Positions 1 to 5,017 are shown, counted from the first letter of the stretch. The stretch is DNA of 5,336 nt from Sulfurimonas sp. (GCA_026988735.1 JALSKR010000003.1:1-5336), one strand, 5' to 3'. Numbers and translations are program-made. The notes: a model not told the origin generated them from the letters alone.

Positions 1-386
1 CTCTCCCCTGCTTCAAGCAGAGCATTAATCCACGGAAGCAGTTTTTTTGAAGCATGGTCAGTATGTAAAATCACTGCAACACCATATGCCTCTGCCATCA
101 TATGTGTATGAATCGCACCGGCTACTGCACCGATAATTGCAGCTTTTTCACCATCATTGCTTAAACCTTTGCCTGCATAATAAGAAGCGCCCCCGTTACT
201 AAACTGTATAATCACAGGAGAATTCGCTTTTGCAGCAGCTTCCAGTACACCGTTGACAGAGTCAGTATTTACAACATTGACAGCAGGTATGGCAAAACCA
301 TTTTCTTTTGCATATTCATAGACTTTTAAAACATCATCACCAAAAAGGACCCCGGGTTTAACAATATCCAATACACCATTACTCAT
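1..386 (-). CDS. fbaA: Class II fructose-bisphosphate aldolase, N-terminal part (runs off left edge)
   Basis: This enzyme reversibly cleaves fructose 1,6-bisphosphate to glyceraldehyde 3-phosphate and dihydroxyacetone phosphate in cytoplasmic glycolysis/gluconeogenesis. The minus strand translates from ATG (386-384) as MSNGVLDIVKPGVLFGDDVL and stays open for 128 codons plus 2 bases to the window edge. Recognisable family segments are PAVNVV (residues 34-39), IIQFSNGGAS (59-68) and ILHTDHASKKLLPW (106-119). By alignment to the E. coli-type enzyme, D110 is the catalytic Asp and H111 a zinc ligand. Full-length relatives have about 350 residues, so roughly the first third is present. A Shine-Dalgarno AGGGAA lies at 397-392, 5 nt before the start. 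It is transcribed away from the 481 gene. No defect is visible in the part seen. I recognise this family securely from its motifs. Confidence 0.97.
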   Translation of the reverse strand, partial: MSNGVLDIVKPGVLFGDDVLKVYEYAKENGFAIPAVNVVNTDSVNGVLEAAAKANSPVIIQFSNGGASYYAGKGLSNDGEKAAIIGAVAGAIHTHMMAEAYGVAVILHTDHASKKLLPWINALLEAGE

Positions 387-415
387 AATAATTCCCTAAA
401 AAATTTAATTTTACA

Positions 416-421
416 ATTATA
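416..421 (-). promoter_or_regulatory. Probable -10 box of fbaA
   Basis: The minus strand reads TATAAT at 421-416, a perfect sigma-70 -10 hexamer. It would start transcription near 409-410 and give a leader of about 23 nt that contains the AGGGAA ribosome-binding site. No TTGACA-like -35 is visible. The hexamer 17 bp upstream is GTTCTT, inside the palindrome at 428-445. The region is AT-rich, so chance matches are possible. Confidence 0.5.
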
Positions 422-427
422 ATATAT

Positions 428-445
428 AGTTCATTTAAAAGAACT
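428..445. promoter_or_regulatory. Imperfect 18-bp palindrome centred between divergent promoters
   Basis: The arms AGTTC (428-432) and GAACT (441-445) are perfect inverted repeats. The centre ATTTAAAA has one mismatched pair (A433/A440). The centre of symmetry, 436.5, is exactly 15.5 bp from the near edge of each proposed -10 box (421 on minus, 452 on plus). The arms fall where both -35 elements would lie. It could be an operator co-regulating fbaA and the 481 operon, or simply two back-to-back non-consensus -35 elements. Confidence 0.45.
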
Positions 446-448
446 TTA

Positions 449-457
449 TGCTAAAAT
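449..457 (+). promoter_or_regulatory. Extended -10 promoter of the cyclase-like operon
   Basis: The sequence TGC-TAAAAT (449-457) is an extended -10 (TGn plus a TAnnnT hexamer), the form usual for sigma-70 promoters in Campylobacterota. Transcription would begin near 464, which is close to the AAAGGA ribosome-binding site at 467-472. That leaves a leader of only about 17 nt. No consensus -35 is seen. Confidence 0.5.
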
Positions 458-480
458 CATACTATTAAAGGATATTAAAG

Positions 481-1116
481 ATGAGTGCTCGCGCAGAAAT
501 CAATACTGACATAGTTTTAATAGATATCATTAATTTTTCAATGCTTACTATACAACAGCAGTTTGAAATCATCAATTTTTTGACACGCAGTTACAAAAAA
601 ATCATACAACGTCTGCTTGAAAGTGCAAAACTTCCTGTGGAAGAACTTATATTGGGTTATATCCCGACAGGAGACGGATTTTACTGCATACTCACACCAA
701 AGTTCAGAGGATACGGAACAATTTTAGGGCTGAGTTTTCATCATTTTTCGGAGCAGCTTTCAAAGAAATTCTCCTATTTTCAAGGCTTGCGCATAGCAGT
801 GCATACAGGGAAAATCAATAAATTTACAGACATTTTAGAGCATCAAAATTTTATAGGAACCGGACTCAATGACTGTGCCCGATACTTAGAAATTAAAGAC
901 TTCAGTATTTCAACTGTAATGATCTCTGATGAAGCATATTACAATTTTAAACGTTTCATCACTGTGCATCAAGAGTACAACCGACTCCTTCAGGAAAGGG
1001 AATTTAAAAAGTCCACCCTCTTTGCTTTTGAGGACAAGCATGGCAATGAAAAAAAAGGATACCGTGTATGGCTGAGAAAATCAGGTATAATTATTCCTCC
1101 AATTTATAAATTTTAA
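481..1116 (+). CDS. Stand-alone class III nucleotidyl-cyclase-like protein
   Basis: The 211-residue protein resembles the class III adenylate/guanylate cyclase catalytic domain, which makes cyclic nucleotides from NTPs. The motifs appear in family order: VLIDIINFS (12-20) with metal-binding D15, PTGDGFYCIL (62-71) with second metal-binding D65, LRIAVHTG (103-110), and GTGLNDCARYLEI (126-138) with N130 and R134 at the transition-state Asn and Arg positions. The Lys and Asp that select adenine in adenylate cyclases appear to be I61 and N123, so the substrate is unclear. There is no signal peptide, membrane segment or sensor domain; the domain begins almost at the N-terminus. About 70 C-terminal residues lie beyond the last motif and I do not recognise them. 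AAAGGA at 467-472 is 8 nt before ATG. It is first in an apparent operon with the HTH/coiled-coil and FapA-like genes. The family assignment is fairly sure; cyclase activity is inferred. Confidence 0.75.
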   Translation: MSARAEINTDIVLIDIINFSMLTIQQQFEIINFLTRSYKKIIQRLLESAKLPVEELILGYIPTGDGFYCILTPKFRGYGTILGLSFHHFSEQLSKKFSYFQGLRIAVHTGKINKFTDILEHQNFIGTGLNDCARYLEIKDFSISTVMISDEAYYNFKRFITVHQEYNRLLQEREFKKSTLFAFEDKHGNEKKGYRVWLRKSGIIIPPIYKF

Positions 1117-1127
1117 CACCCGGTGTT
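1115..1127. repeat. Palindrome AACACC-C-GGTGTT at the gene junction
   Basis: Two perfect 6-bp inverted arms (1115-1120 and 1122-1127) flank a single C. Symmetry continues outward at 1112-1113/1129-1130 after one mismatch. The palindrome begins in the stop codon of the cyclase-like gene and ends 4 nt before the next gene's ribosome-binding site. As RNA it could form only a 5-bp stem with a CCG loop and has no U-tract, so it is not a terminator. It might be a protein-binding site or a weak processing/translation element. Confidence 0.4.
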
Positions 1128-1131
1128 TAAG

Positions 1132-1137
1132 AAAGGA
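1132..1137 (+). promoter_or_regulatory. Ribosome-binding site that decides the start of the 1144 gene
   Basis: AAAGGA lies 6 nt before ATG 1144, an ideal spacing. The same reading frame also opens with a GTG at 1123, but that codon lies inside the palindrome, has no purine-rich sequence at the right distance and would add only seven residues. ATG 1144 is therefore the better start. Confidence 0.8.
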
Positions 1138-1143
1138 CAGTAT

Positions 1144-1794
1144 ATGAAACTTACACTCGATGAATATTCAAAAAAATTTAAAATGTCAAAAGAGATGATC
1201 AGTTCAAAACTTCGCAGTAAAAAGTTAAATTATATCGTTGAAGATGACACTGTTTACATAATTGTTCCTGATGAAGTTTCACCACAACCGCAACAAAGAC
1301 CTCAGCAAAACACAGCACCGGCAAAACCACGGACAACTGTTGCCATGGTTTTATCATTGTACCAAAAAGAAAACCTGCAACTCAAAGCAAAAATTGTCCA
1401 ACTCGAAGAAAAAATAGACAAACTCATCAATGACAAAGAACAGATGCTCCGTGATGAGATGAGTAAAATAGAAAGAGTTTATGCCACAAAAGACGAGCAG
1501 TTAAAGCAGGTTTTGGAACTGCTCAACACAAAACTTCTTGCCCAAAACAGCAACACTGTGCATGATGTCGAACCTTTGCCACAGACACAAAAAGCCATAG
1601 AGGTGGAAAAAGAGAACCAAATTGTTGAGCTAAAAAGCTATTTGAAAACACTTGATTTGGAACCCTACCAGAGAAAAATCATCAAAAAAAGATTTTTGGC
1701 CGTGTATGACAGTGATATAAGAGTCATTAAACAAAACGGCAAACTGTACCTCGATTTTGCGAAGTATGATTACAGTGATTTGTTAGAGTATTAA
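1144..1794 (+). CDS. MerR/excisionase-like HTH protein with coiled coil (unknown function)
   Basis: I do not recognise a named gene. The 216-residue protein has three parts. Residues 1-41 (MKLTLDEYSKKFKMSKEMIS and following, ending TVYIIV) match the pattern of a MerR/excisionase-like winged helix: two helices with a turn near K13-S15, a basic stretch (KLRSKK), then a short beta hairpin. Residues 42-63 are a Pro/Gln/Ala-rich linker. Residues about 72-134 are rich in Lys, Glu, Gln and Leu and should form a coiled coil, so the protein is probably an oligomer. The C-terminal part (155-216) is charged and ends in KYDYSDLLEY; I cannot assign it. The gene starts 27 nt after the cyclase-like gene and stops 3 nt before the FapA-like gene, so the three are probably co-transcribed. 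DNA binding is inferred from the N-terminal pattern only; it could instead be a structural or protein-binding module. Confidence 0.7.
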   Translation: MKLTLDEYSKKFKMSKEMISSKLRSKKLNYIVEDDTVYIIVPDEVSPQPQQRPQQNTAPAKPRTTVAMVLSLYQKENLQLKAKIVQLEEKIDKLINDKEQMLRDEMSKIERVYATKDEQLKQVLELLNTKLLAQNSNTVHDVEPLPQTQKAIEVEKENQIVELKSYLKTLDLEPYQRKIIKKRFLAVYDSDIRVIKQNGKLYLDFAKYDYSDLLEY

Positions 1795-1797
1795 TGA

Positions 1798-3477
1798 ATG
1801 CCAAAAAAAATAGAACCTAAAATTATAAAAACCCGTCATATTAAAGAAGCATTACAAACATTTGCACAAGACAATTTTATTCTCCCCGCAGAATGCGACT
1901 TTGTTATAAACAAAACAGAGACCTATATAAAGAGCAGTGCCAACGCTTCTTTTGAACTCTACAGCAAAAAGATACAGGAAAAATACAAAGACAAAGAAAA
2001 AATACTCAATGAGTATGTGGAGTTTCATCAACTCTATACCATTACCCTTATGAAAAAAGAAAAAAGAGATCTTGAACTTGAATATACTGTAAATTTTTCA
2101 AAATTTTTCACACATCCTTTTTTGATACTGTCGCCGGATTCAAAAATTCCCTATAAATCACATCAGCCTGTAGCACTGTTAAAAATACTCTTTAGAGAAT
2201 GCAATAAAATCAAAGCATATCATAAAATACTTGTAAACATTTTTGATGAAGAGATGAAAAAATCCCTGAAAATTTTAGTGAAATACCTCTATGCCGGCAA
2301 ATTTGTCAAACGTGTCAAAATCCCTCTGTTTGAAGGAATAGAGCCTATTCTCACTCGTCCGAGTAAACTTATTTTTTGGTTTAAAGAAAAAGAACATACA
2401 GGTGAAGTTATTGAAGTCGATGAAAACGAACTTCTTGTTGAGTATAAAAAACCTGTATACGGACAAAACGGGCTCAATGCTTTTGGTGAATATATAGACG
2501 CAAATTTTACCAACAACATGGATGACCTGCAGGCACATGTTGACGAAAAATCTATTGCAATACAGGAAAATGCAACATCAAAAAAATACATAAGCAAGAT
2601 ACGCGGATATGTGCATTATGACGGCAAAGAACTTCTTGTTGACAATCGCATAAAAGTCAGCGAAATCACAAAACATAAAGATCTTGTAGAAGACCTCGAA
2701 GACAATAATATTGAAATAGTGGCAACGCAGCATGATACCGCACGCGACACCATCAAAGAAGGGGTTACACTTGTTTCCCAAAGAATACATGTAAACGGTT
2801 TTGTAGGAGCGAAAAGCCGTCTTGAAGCGCTAACCCTTGAAATTGAGGGAGCTACCCACCAAGACTCACTCCAGTATGCAAAATATGCAAGCATTAACAG
2901 ACATAAAGGTACATTACGATGCCATGAGGGGAAAATTTCTCTGCTTGAGGGTGGCGTGGTACACGCAACCACTGTAGAAATTGAGTCTTCGATAGGGGGT
3001 GCTGTTTACGCACAGGATGTTACCATTAAACATCTGAAAAACAATCTAAAAGTCTATGCTTCGAACTCTATTACCGTCCGTCTTGTATCCGGTGAAGACA
3101 ATCTCTTTAAAATAAACTATCGCGATGTCCCAGTGCTGCAAAGCAAACTGCAATTTATAGACAAAGACATCAAAGAACTCAGATATAAATTAGAGGGAGC
3201 GAAAAGACACAGCTTAGGTAAAGTTGAAGAGTTGGAAAAAGAGATAGCACGCCTTAAAAAAGAAAAAGAGGCTATACACAACTCCTATAAAAATGCAAAA
3301 ATTACTGTCAAGGAGCCTTTCAAAGGTTTAAACAAGATTGTTTTTACCATAGACAATTCTCATGAAATAGCCTACAAAACAGATGCAAAATCCTATCCTC
3401 CGTTTTATCTTGAAATACAGGAGAACATCATCACCCTTCATCCTGTCGCAAAATCCATAGTTATCGAAAAAAACTAA
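1798..3477 (+). CDS. FapA/DUF342-family protein
   Basis: This 559-residue protein looks like the FapA (flagellar assembly protein A, DUF342) family. FapA of Vibrio is linked to flagellar assembly and binds the PTS protein IIA-Glc; other members are poorly characterised. Residues 1-180 are an unrecognised helical, Lys-rich N-terminal region. Residues 199-235 carry the typical small beta domain ending in KPVYGQNGLNAFGEYIDA. From about 264 to 430 there are regular short beta-strands with Gly turns (HVNGFVGAKS, GGVVHATTVEIESSIGGAVY), as expected for the family's beta-helix. Residues 445-500 form a Lys/Glu-rich coiled coil, followed by a small C-terminal beta region. No signal peptide or membrane segment is seen, so it is probably cytoplasmic. 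ATG 1798 follows the previous stop (1792-1794) by 3 nt and has only a weak AGAG (1785-1788) as ribosome-binding site, which suggests translational coupling. No flagellar gene lies in the window, so a flagellar role is not supported here. Confidence 0.8.
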   Translation: MPKKIEPKIIKTRHIKEALQTFAQDNFILPAECDFVINKTETYIKSSANASFELYSKKIQEKYKDKEKILNEYVEFHQLYTITLMKKEKRDLELEYTVNFSKFFTHPFLILSPDSKIPYKSHQPVALLKILFRECNKIKAYHKILVNIFDEEMKKSLKILVKYLYAGKFVKRVKIPLFEGIEPILTRPSKLIFWFKEKEHTGEVIEVDENELLVEYKKPVYGQNGLNAFGEYIDANFTNNMDDLQAHVDEKSIAIQENATSKKYISKIRGYVHYDGKELLVDNRIKVSEITKHKDLVEDLEDNNIEIVATQHDTARDTIKEGVTLVSQRIHVNGFVGAKSRLEALTLEIEGATHQDSLQYAKYASINRHKGTLRCHEGKISLLEGGVVHATTVEIESSIGGAVYAQDVTIKHLKNNLKVYASNSITVRLVSGEDNLFKINYRDVPVLQSKLQFIDKDIKELRYKLEGAKRHSLGKVEELEKEIARLKKEKEAIHNSYKNAKITVKEPFKGLNKIVFTIDNSHEIAYKTDAKSYPPFYLEIQENIITLHPVAKSIVIEKN

Positions 3478-3518
3478 TATATTTTCTTTTTCTTTTTTAT
3501 TCTCAAACAATTTCATGC

Positions 3519-3546
3519 TTTTATATACGGAAAACCGTATGTAAAA
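3519..3546. repeat. Inverted repeat with core ATACGG-AAAA-CCGTAT
   Basis: The perfect 6-bp core arms (3525-3530, 3535-3540) flank AAAA. Pairing continues outward to 12 bp per arm (3519-3530 with 3535-3546), with one T/G pair at 3524/3541. The outer ends are TTTT on the left and AAAA on the right, and no T-run follows on either strand, so it is not a standard terminator. CCGTAT recurs at 3661-3666 over the promoter of the HTH gene. An operator is therefore plausible; an RNA hairpin after the FapA-like gene is the alternative. Confidence 0.5.
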
Positions 3547-3612
3547 TACAAATAATACATGATTTTATTATATTTAACTTATATTATACACATAATTAAA
3601 TATATAGCATAC

Positions 3613-3622
3613 GATAATTATC
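3613..3622. repeat. Perfect 10-bp palindrome GATAATTATC
   Basis: This is a perfect dyad in the AT-rich spacer, 39 bp upstream of the CCGTAT/-10 element. Its GATAAT/ATTATC halves recall the hexamers of Fur boxes, but a full Fur box needs about 15-19 bp of spaced symmetry that is not present. In DNA of this composition it may be chance. Confidence 0.25.
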
Positions 3623-3660
3623 AATTTATATTATAAAAAATGTATATTTAAGTATTTATT

Positions 3661-3669
3661 CCGTATAAT
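3661..3669 (+). promoter_or_regulatory. Promoter -10 (TATAAT) with overlapping CCGTAT motif
   Basis: CCG-TATAAT at 3661-3669 includes a perfect -10 hexamer (3664-3669). Only 7 nt separate it from ATG 3677, so the predicted transcription start (3676-3677) coincides with the start codon. The hexamer's first three bases complete CCGTAT, the half-site of the inverted repeat at 3525-3540. A protein bound there would block the promoter. No -35 consensus is visible; upstream sequence is almost pure A/T. Confidence 0.5.
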
Positions 3670-3676
3670 ATTTTTT

Positions 3677-3916
3677 ATGCAAATAAATGATTTATTTAAC
3701 ATCCTACATAACTCAATAGAGTCTCAATACAATGGGAAAAAGATTTCCCTTAAAGATATGGCTAAAAGTCTGGGGATTTCTATGCGTACATATCAAGACT
3801 GGAAACTGGGACGTGCCAAACCTCAGGCAGCGGCAACTGTTATAAAAATGTTAGGTAAATTGGATGATGATGAAATCATCAGGGCTGTAAGAAAAATCAA
3901 CAGATTAGAGGAGTAA
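3677..3916 (+). CDS. Small XRE/Cro-like helix-turn-helix protein
   Basis: The 79-residue protein has one helix-turn-helix at about residues 23-46 (SLKDMAKSLGISMRTYQDWK, then LGRAKP), in the style of XRE/Cro-type repressors: A29, G33-I34-S35 and the recognition helix MRTYQDWKLG. A short acidic-then-basic helical tail follows (DDDEIIRAVRKINRLEE). The likely role is DNA binding as a dimer. The start is unusual: there is no Shine-Dalgarno sequence, only TTTTTT before ATG, and a TATAAT box 7 nt upstream, which points to a leaderless mRNA. The next in-frame Met is M28, inside the HTH, so ATG 3677 is the only sensible start. It is followed by the 3921 gene with a 4-nt gap. The overlap of CCGTAT with its promoter makes autoregulation an attractive but unproven idea. 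Confidence 0.75.
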   Translation: MQINDLFNILHNSIESQYNGKKISLKDMAKSLGISMRTYQDWKLGRAKPQAAATVIKMLGKLDDDEIIRAVRKINRLEE

Positions 3917-3920
3917 CAGA

Positions 3921-4154
3921 ATGGGGATACTGACTAAAAATGAGAGAGATGGTCTTGAGGATGTGTTTTTATCTATACATACATCAACAAATAAATACAA
4001 AAAAATCAAAGATTTATCAGCTTTAATTATGACTCATGAAACGACTCTAAATTTCAAAAAGCTCTTAAAACAGGCTAAATCGGGACTAAAAGAAACAAAA
4101 TTTTCAGATTTTCTGCTTAAATATACCAAAAAGAAGAAAAATTTAAGCAAATAA
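3921..4154 (+). CDS. Small lysine-rich hypothetical protein
   Basis: I do not recognise this 77-residue protein. It contains 17 lysines (22%), including KYKKIK at 25-30 and KKKK at 70-73, and only a few acidic residues, so it is strongly basic and could bind nucleic acid. It looks mostly helical, with no Cys, signal peptide or membrane segment. A strong ribosome-binding site GAGGAG (3908-3913) touches the stop codon of the HTH gene and sits 7 nt from ATG, so the two genes are almost certainly one translation unit. The strong site here contrasts with its absence in the upstream gene, suggesting that the second protein is made in equal or greater amount. A toxin-antitoxin-like pairing is possible by layout only; no toxin motif is visible. 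Confidence 0.65.
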   Translation: MGILTKNERDGLEDVFLSIHTSTNKYKKIKDLSALIMTHETTLNFKKLLKQAKSGLKETKFSDFLLKYTKKKKNLSK

Positions 4155-4213
4155 ACTATAAAGTATCTGTAGCTGAATTATTTCAGGGCAAATCTTAATC
4201 CAAGGGTAAATTT
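4155..4213. other. Short spacer before hup, with CTGAA-TTAT-TTCAG inverted repeat
   Basis: The 59-bp spacer carries a perfect 5-bp inverted repeat (4173-4177 and 4182-4186) with a 4-nt loop and no T-tract, so it is not a convincing terminator. TAAAGT at 4159-4164 is a weak -10 candidate for hup; I cannot assign a promoter confidently. hup may also be read from the upstream gene pair. The hup ribosome-binding site AAGGG is at 4202-4206. Confidence 0.3.
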
Positions 4214-4498
4214 ATGAATAAAGCACAATTCGTTGAGTTAGTACAAGAACACGGAAACTACAAAACCAAAGTTGAAGCTGAAAATGCTATTAAAGCTTTT
4301 ACTGAAGCAGTAATCGAGGCCTTAGTAAAAGGGGAAGATGTTTCTCTCGTTGGTTTTGGTAGTTTTGCAGCAGTACTTCAAAAAGGTAAAACCGGTAAAG
4401 TTCCAGGTACAGATAAGACTTATACGACTCAAGATAAAATGGTTCCTAAGTTTAAAGCAGGTAAAGGTCTTAAAGACCGCGTTGCAGCTGGTAAATAA
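4214..4498 (+). CDS. hup: DNA-binding protein HU
   Basis: HU is a small dimeric histone-like protein that bends DNA and compacts the nucleoid. The 94-residue product has the full family layout: N-terminal helices MNKAQFVELV and EAENAIKAFTEAVIEAL, the signature LVGFGSF (45-51), a beta arm (about 53-77) with intercalating proline P64 in GKVPGTDKTY, and the C-terminal KMVPKFKAGKGLKDRV (75-90). In the arm most HU proteins have GRNP; here it is GKVP, as in Helicobacter pylori HU, which supports a Campylobacterota origin. The length matches the family (about 90-95). The start is fixed by AAGGG 7 nt upstream and by the canonical MNK N-terminus. A strong terminator follows the stop codon. Codons look regular and abundant-gene-like. 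No anomaly is seen. Confidence 0.97.
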   Translation: MNKAQFVELVQEHGNYKTKVEAENAIKAFTEAVIEALVKGEDVSLVGFGSFAAVLQKGKTGKVPGTDKTYTTQDKMVPKFKAGKGLKDRVAAGK

Positions 4499-4504
4499 CT
4501 ATTT

Positions 4505-4544
4505 AATAGTATTGCTTTTCACAAGCAGTACTATTCTTTCTTTT
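4505..4544 (+). terminator. Intrinsic terminator of hup
   Basis: A 13-bp stem pairs 4505-4517 (AATAGTATTGCTT) with 4523-4535 (AAGCAGTACTATT), with one T/G wobble at 4512/4528 and a 5-nt loop TTCAC. The pyrimidine-rich tail CTTTCTTTTCC follows at once. It begins 6 nt after the hup stop codon and should separate hup from msrB. Confidence 0.88.
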
Positions 4545-4597
4545 CCCCTATAATTTTTCAACAATACCCTCCTTTTATATAAAACACAAAACAGACT

Positions 4598-4606
4598 TGC
4601 TATACT
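4598..4606 (+). promoter_or_regulatory. Extended -10 promoter of msrB-ppi
   Basis: TGC-TATACT at 4598-4606 is an extended -10. Transcription would begin near 4613 and give a leader of about 18 nt containing AAGGA (4620-4624), 6 nt before ATG 4631. A second perfect TATAAT at 4549-4554, just after the hup terminator, could be an alternative upstream promoter. No -35 consensus is seen for either. Confidence 0.6.
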
Positions 4607-4630
4607 ACGTAAAAAGCATAAGGAAATCCA

Positions 4631-5017
4631 ATGAAAGTAACAAAAAGTGAAGAGGAATGGAAAAAAATTCTGAGCCCTGAAGCTTTTTCGGTATGCCGAA
4701 AAAACGGCACAGAAGCTCCTTTTTCCGGACAATATTATGATAACAAAAGTGATGGTATCTACAAATGTATCTGTTGTGGTGCCCCTCTTTTTGAATCAAG
4801 TACAAAATTTGACTCAGGGACAGGCTGGCCGAGTTATTATGAAGCAGTTGAAGACGCTGTCACTGAAATAAAAGATATGTCACACGGTATGATTCGCACA
4901 GAAGTAAGATGCAGCAGTTGTGATGCCCACTTGGGACACTTATTTCCTGATGGTCCTGAGCCTACAGGACTTCGATACTGTATCAACTCTGTATGTTTAG
5001 ACTTTGAAGAAGAATAA
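4631..5017 (+). CDS. msrB: Peptide-methionine (R)-S-oxide reductase MsrB
   Basis: MsrB reduces the R epimer of methionine sulfoxide in oxidised proteins, usually with thioredoxin as electron donor. The 128-residue protein is a complete single-domain MsrB without signal peptide, so cytoplasmic. Zinc ligands are C46/C49 and C94/C97 (two CxxC pairs). The motif [14 protein letters not shown] (58-71) and the active-site stretch [20 protein letters not shown] (100-119) are clear; C117 is the catalytic Cys and H100, H103 and N119 are the conserved active-site residues. Many MsrBs have a resolving Cys in SGCGWPS; here it is T64. Extra cysteines are C22, C48 and C122, so resolution may use one of these or thioredoxin directly. 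It is the first gene of an apparent operon: the next gene's ribosome-binding site overlaps its stop codon. It is not fused to MsrA. Confidence 0.96.
   Translation: MKVTKSEEEWKKILSPEAFSVCRKNGTEAPFSGQYYDNKSDGIYKCICCGAPLFESSTKFDSGTGWPSYYEAVEDAVTEIKDMSHGMIRTEVRCSSCDAHLGHLFPDGPEPTGLRYCINSVCLDFEEE

Larger units (their letters stand above)
3478..3676. other. Extremely AT-rich intergenic region
   Basis: This 199-bp spacer has about 31 G/C bases (about 16%), far below the flanking genes. It begins with a pyrimidine-rich stretch (3481-3498), which may help end transcription of the FapA-like operon although no GC-rich stem precedes it. It contains a 12-bp inverted repeat (3519-3546), a 10-bp palindrome (3613-3622), two copies of TTATATTATA (3579-3588 and 3626-3635, 47 bp apart) and a promoter at its right end. 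I see no gene in it on either strand. Confidence 0.7.

Noticed and set aside
1123..1143. GTG 1123 as the start of the HTH/coiled-coil gene
   Set aside because: It lies inside a palindrome without a suitable ribosome-binding site; ATG 1144 has AAAGGA at ideal spacing.
1794..1820. ATG overlapping the stop codon of the HTH/coiled-coil gene (TAATG)
   Set aside because: This frame ends after eight codons; ATG 1798, four bases on, opens the long FapA-like frame.
2275..2972. Several overlapping minus-strand open frames within the FapA-like gene (up to 118 codons)
   Set aside because: They lie opposite a long gene with clear family motifs, show no recognisable domain and have no upstream promoter or ribosome-binding context of note.
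481..3477. Pycsar-like or other cyclase-based antiphage system
   Set aside because: Those systems pair a cyclase with a cyclic-nucleotide-activated effector such as a TIR, nuclease or membrane protein. Neither neighbour shows such a domain.
3466..3498. Terminator after the FapA-like gene formed by the A-run at 3466-3473 and T-runs at 3481-3498
   Set aside because: The possible stem is only A-T pairs with ambiguous register; it is too weak to call.
3613..3622. Fur box
   Set aside because: Only a 10-bp dyad is present, short of the spaced repeat units of a real Fur site, and it lies in DNA of about 16% GC.
4338..4553. Alternative-frame ORF overlapping hup
   Set aside because: It is a frame shadow of HU and runs through the hup terminator hairpin.
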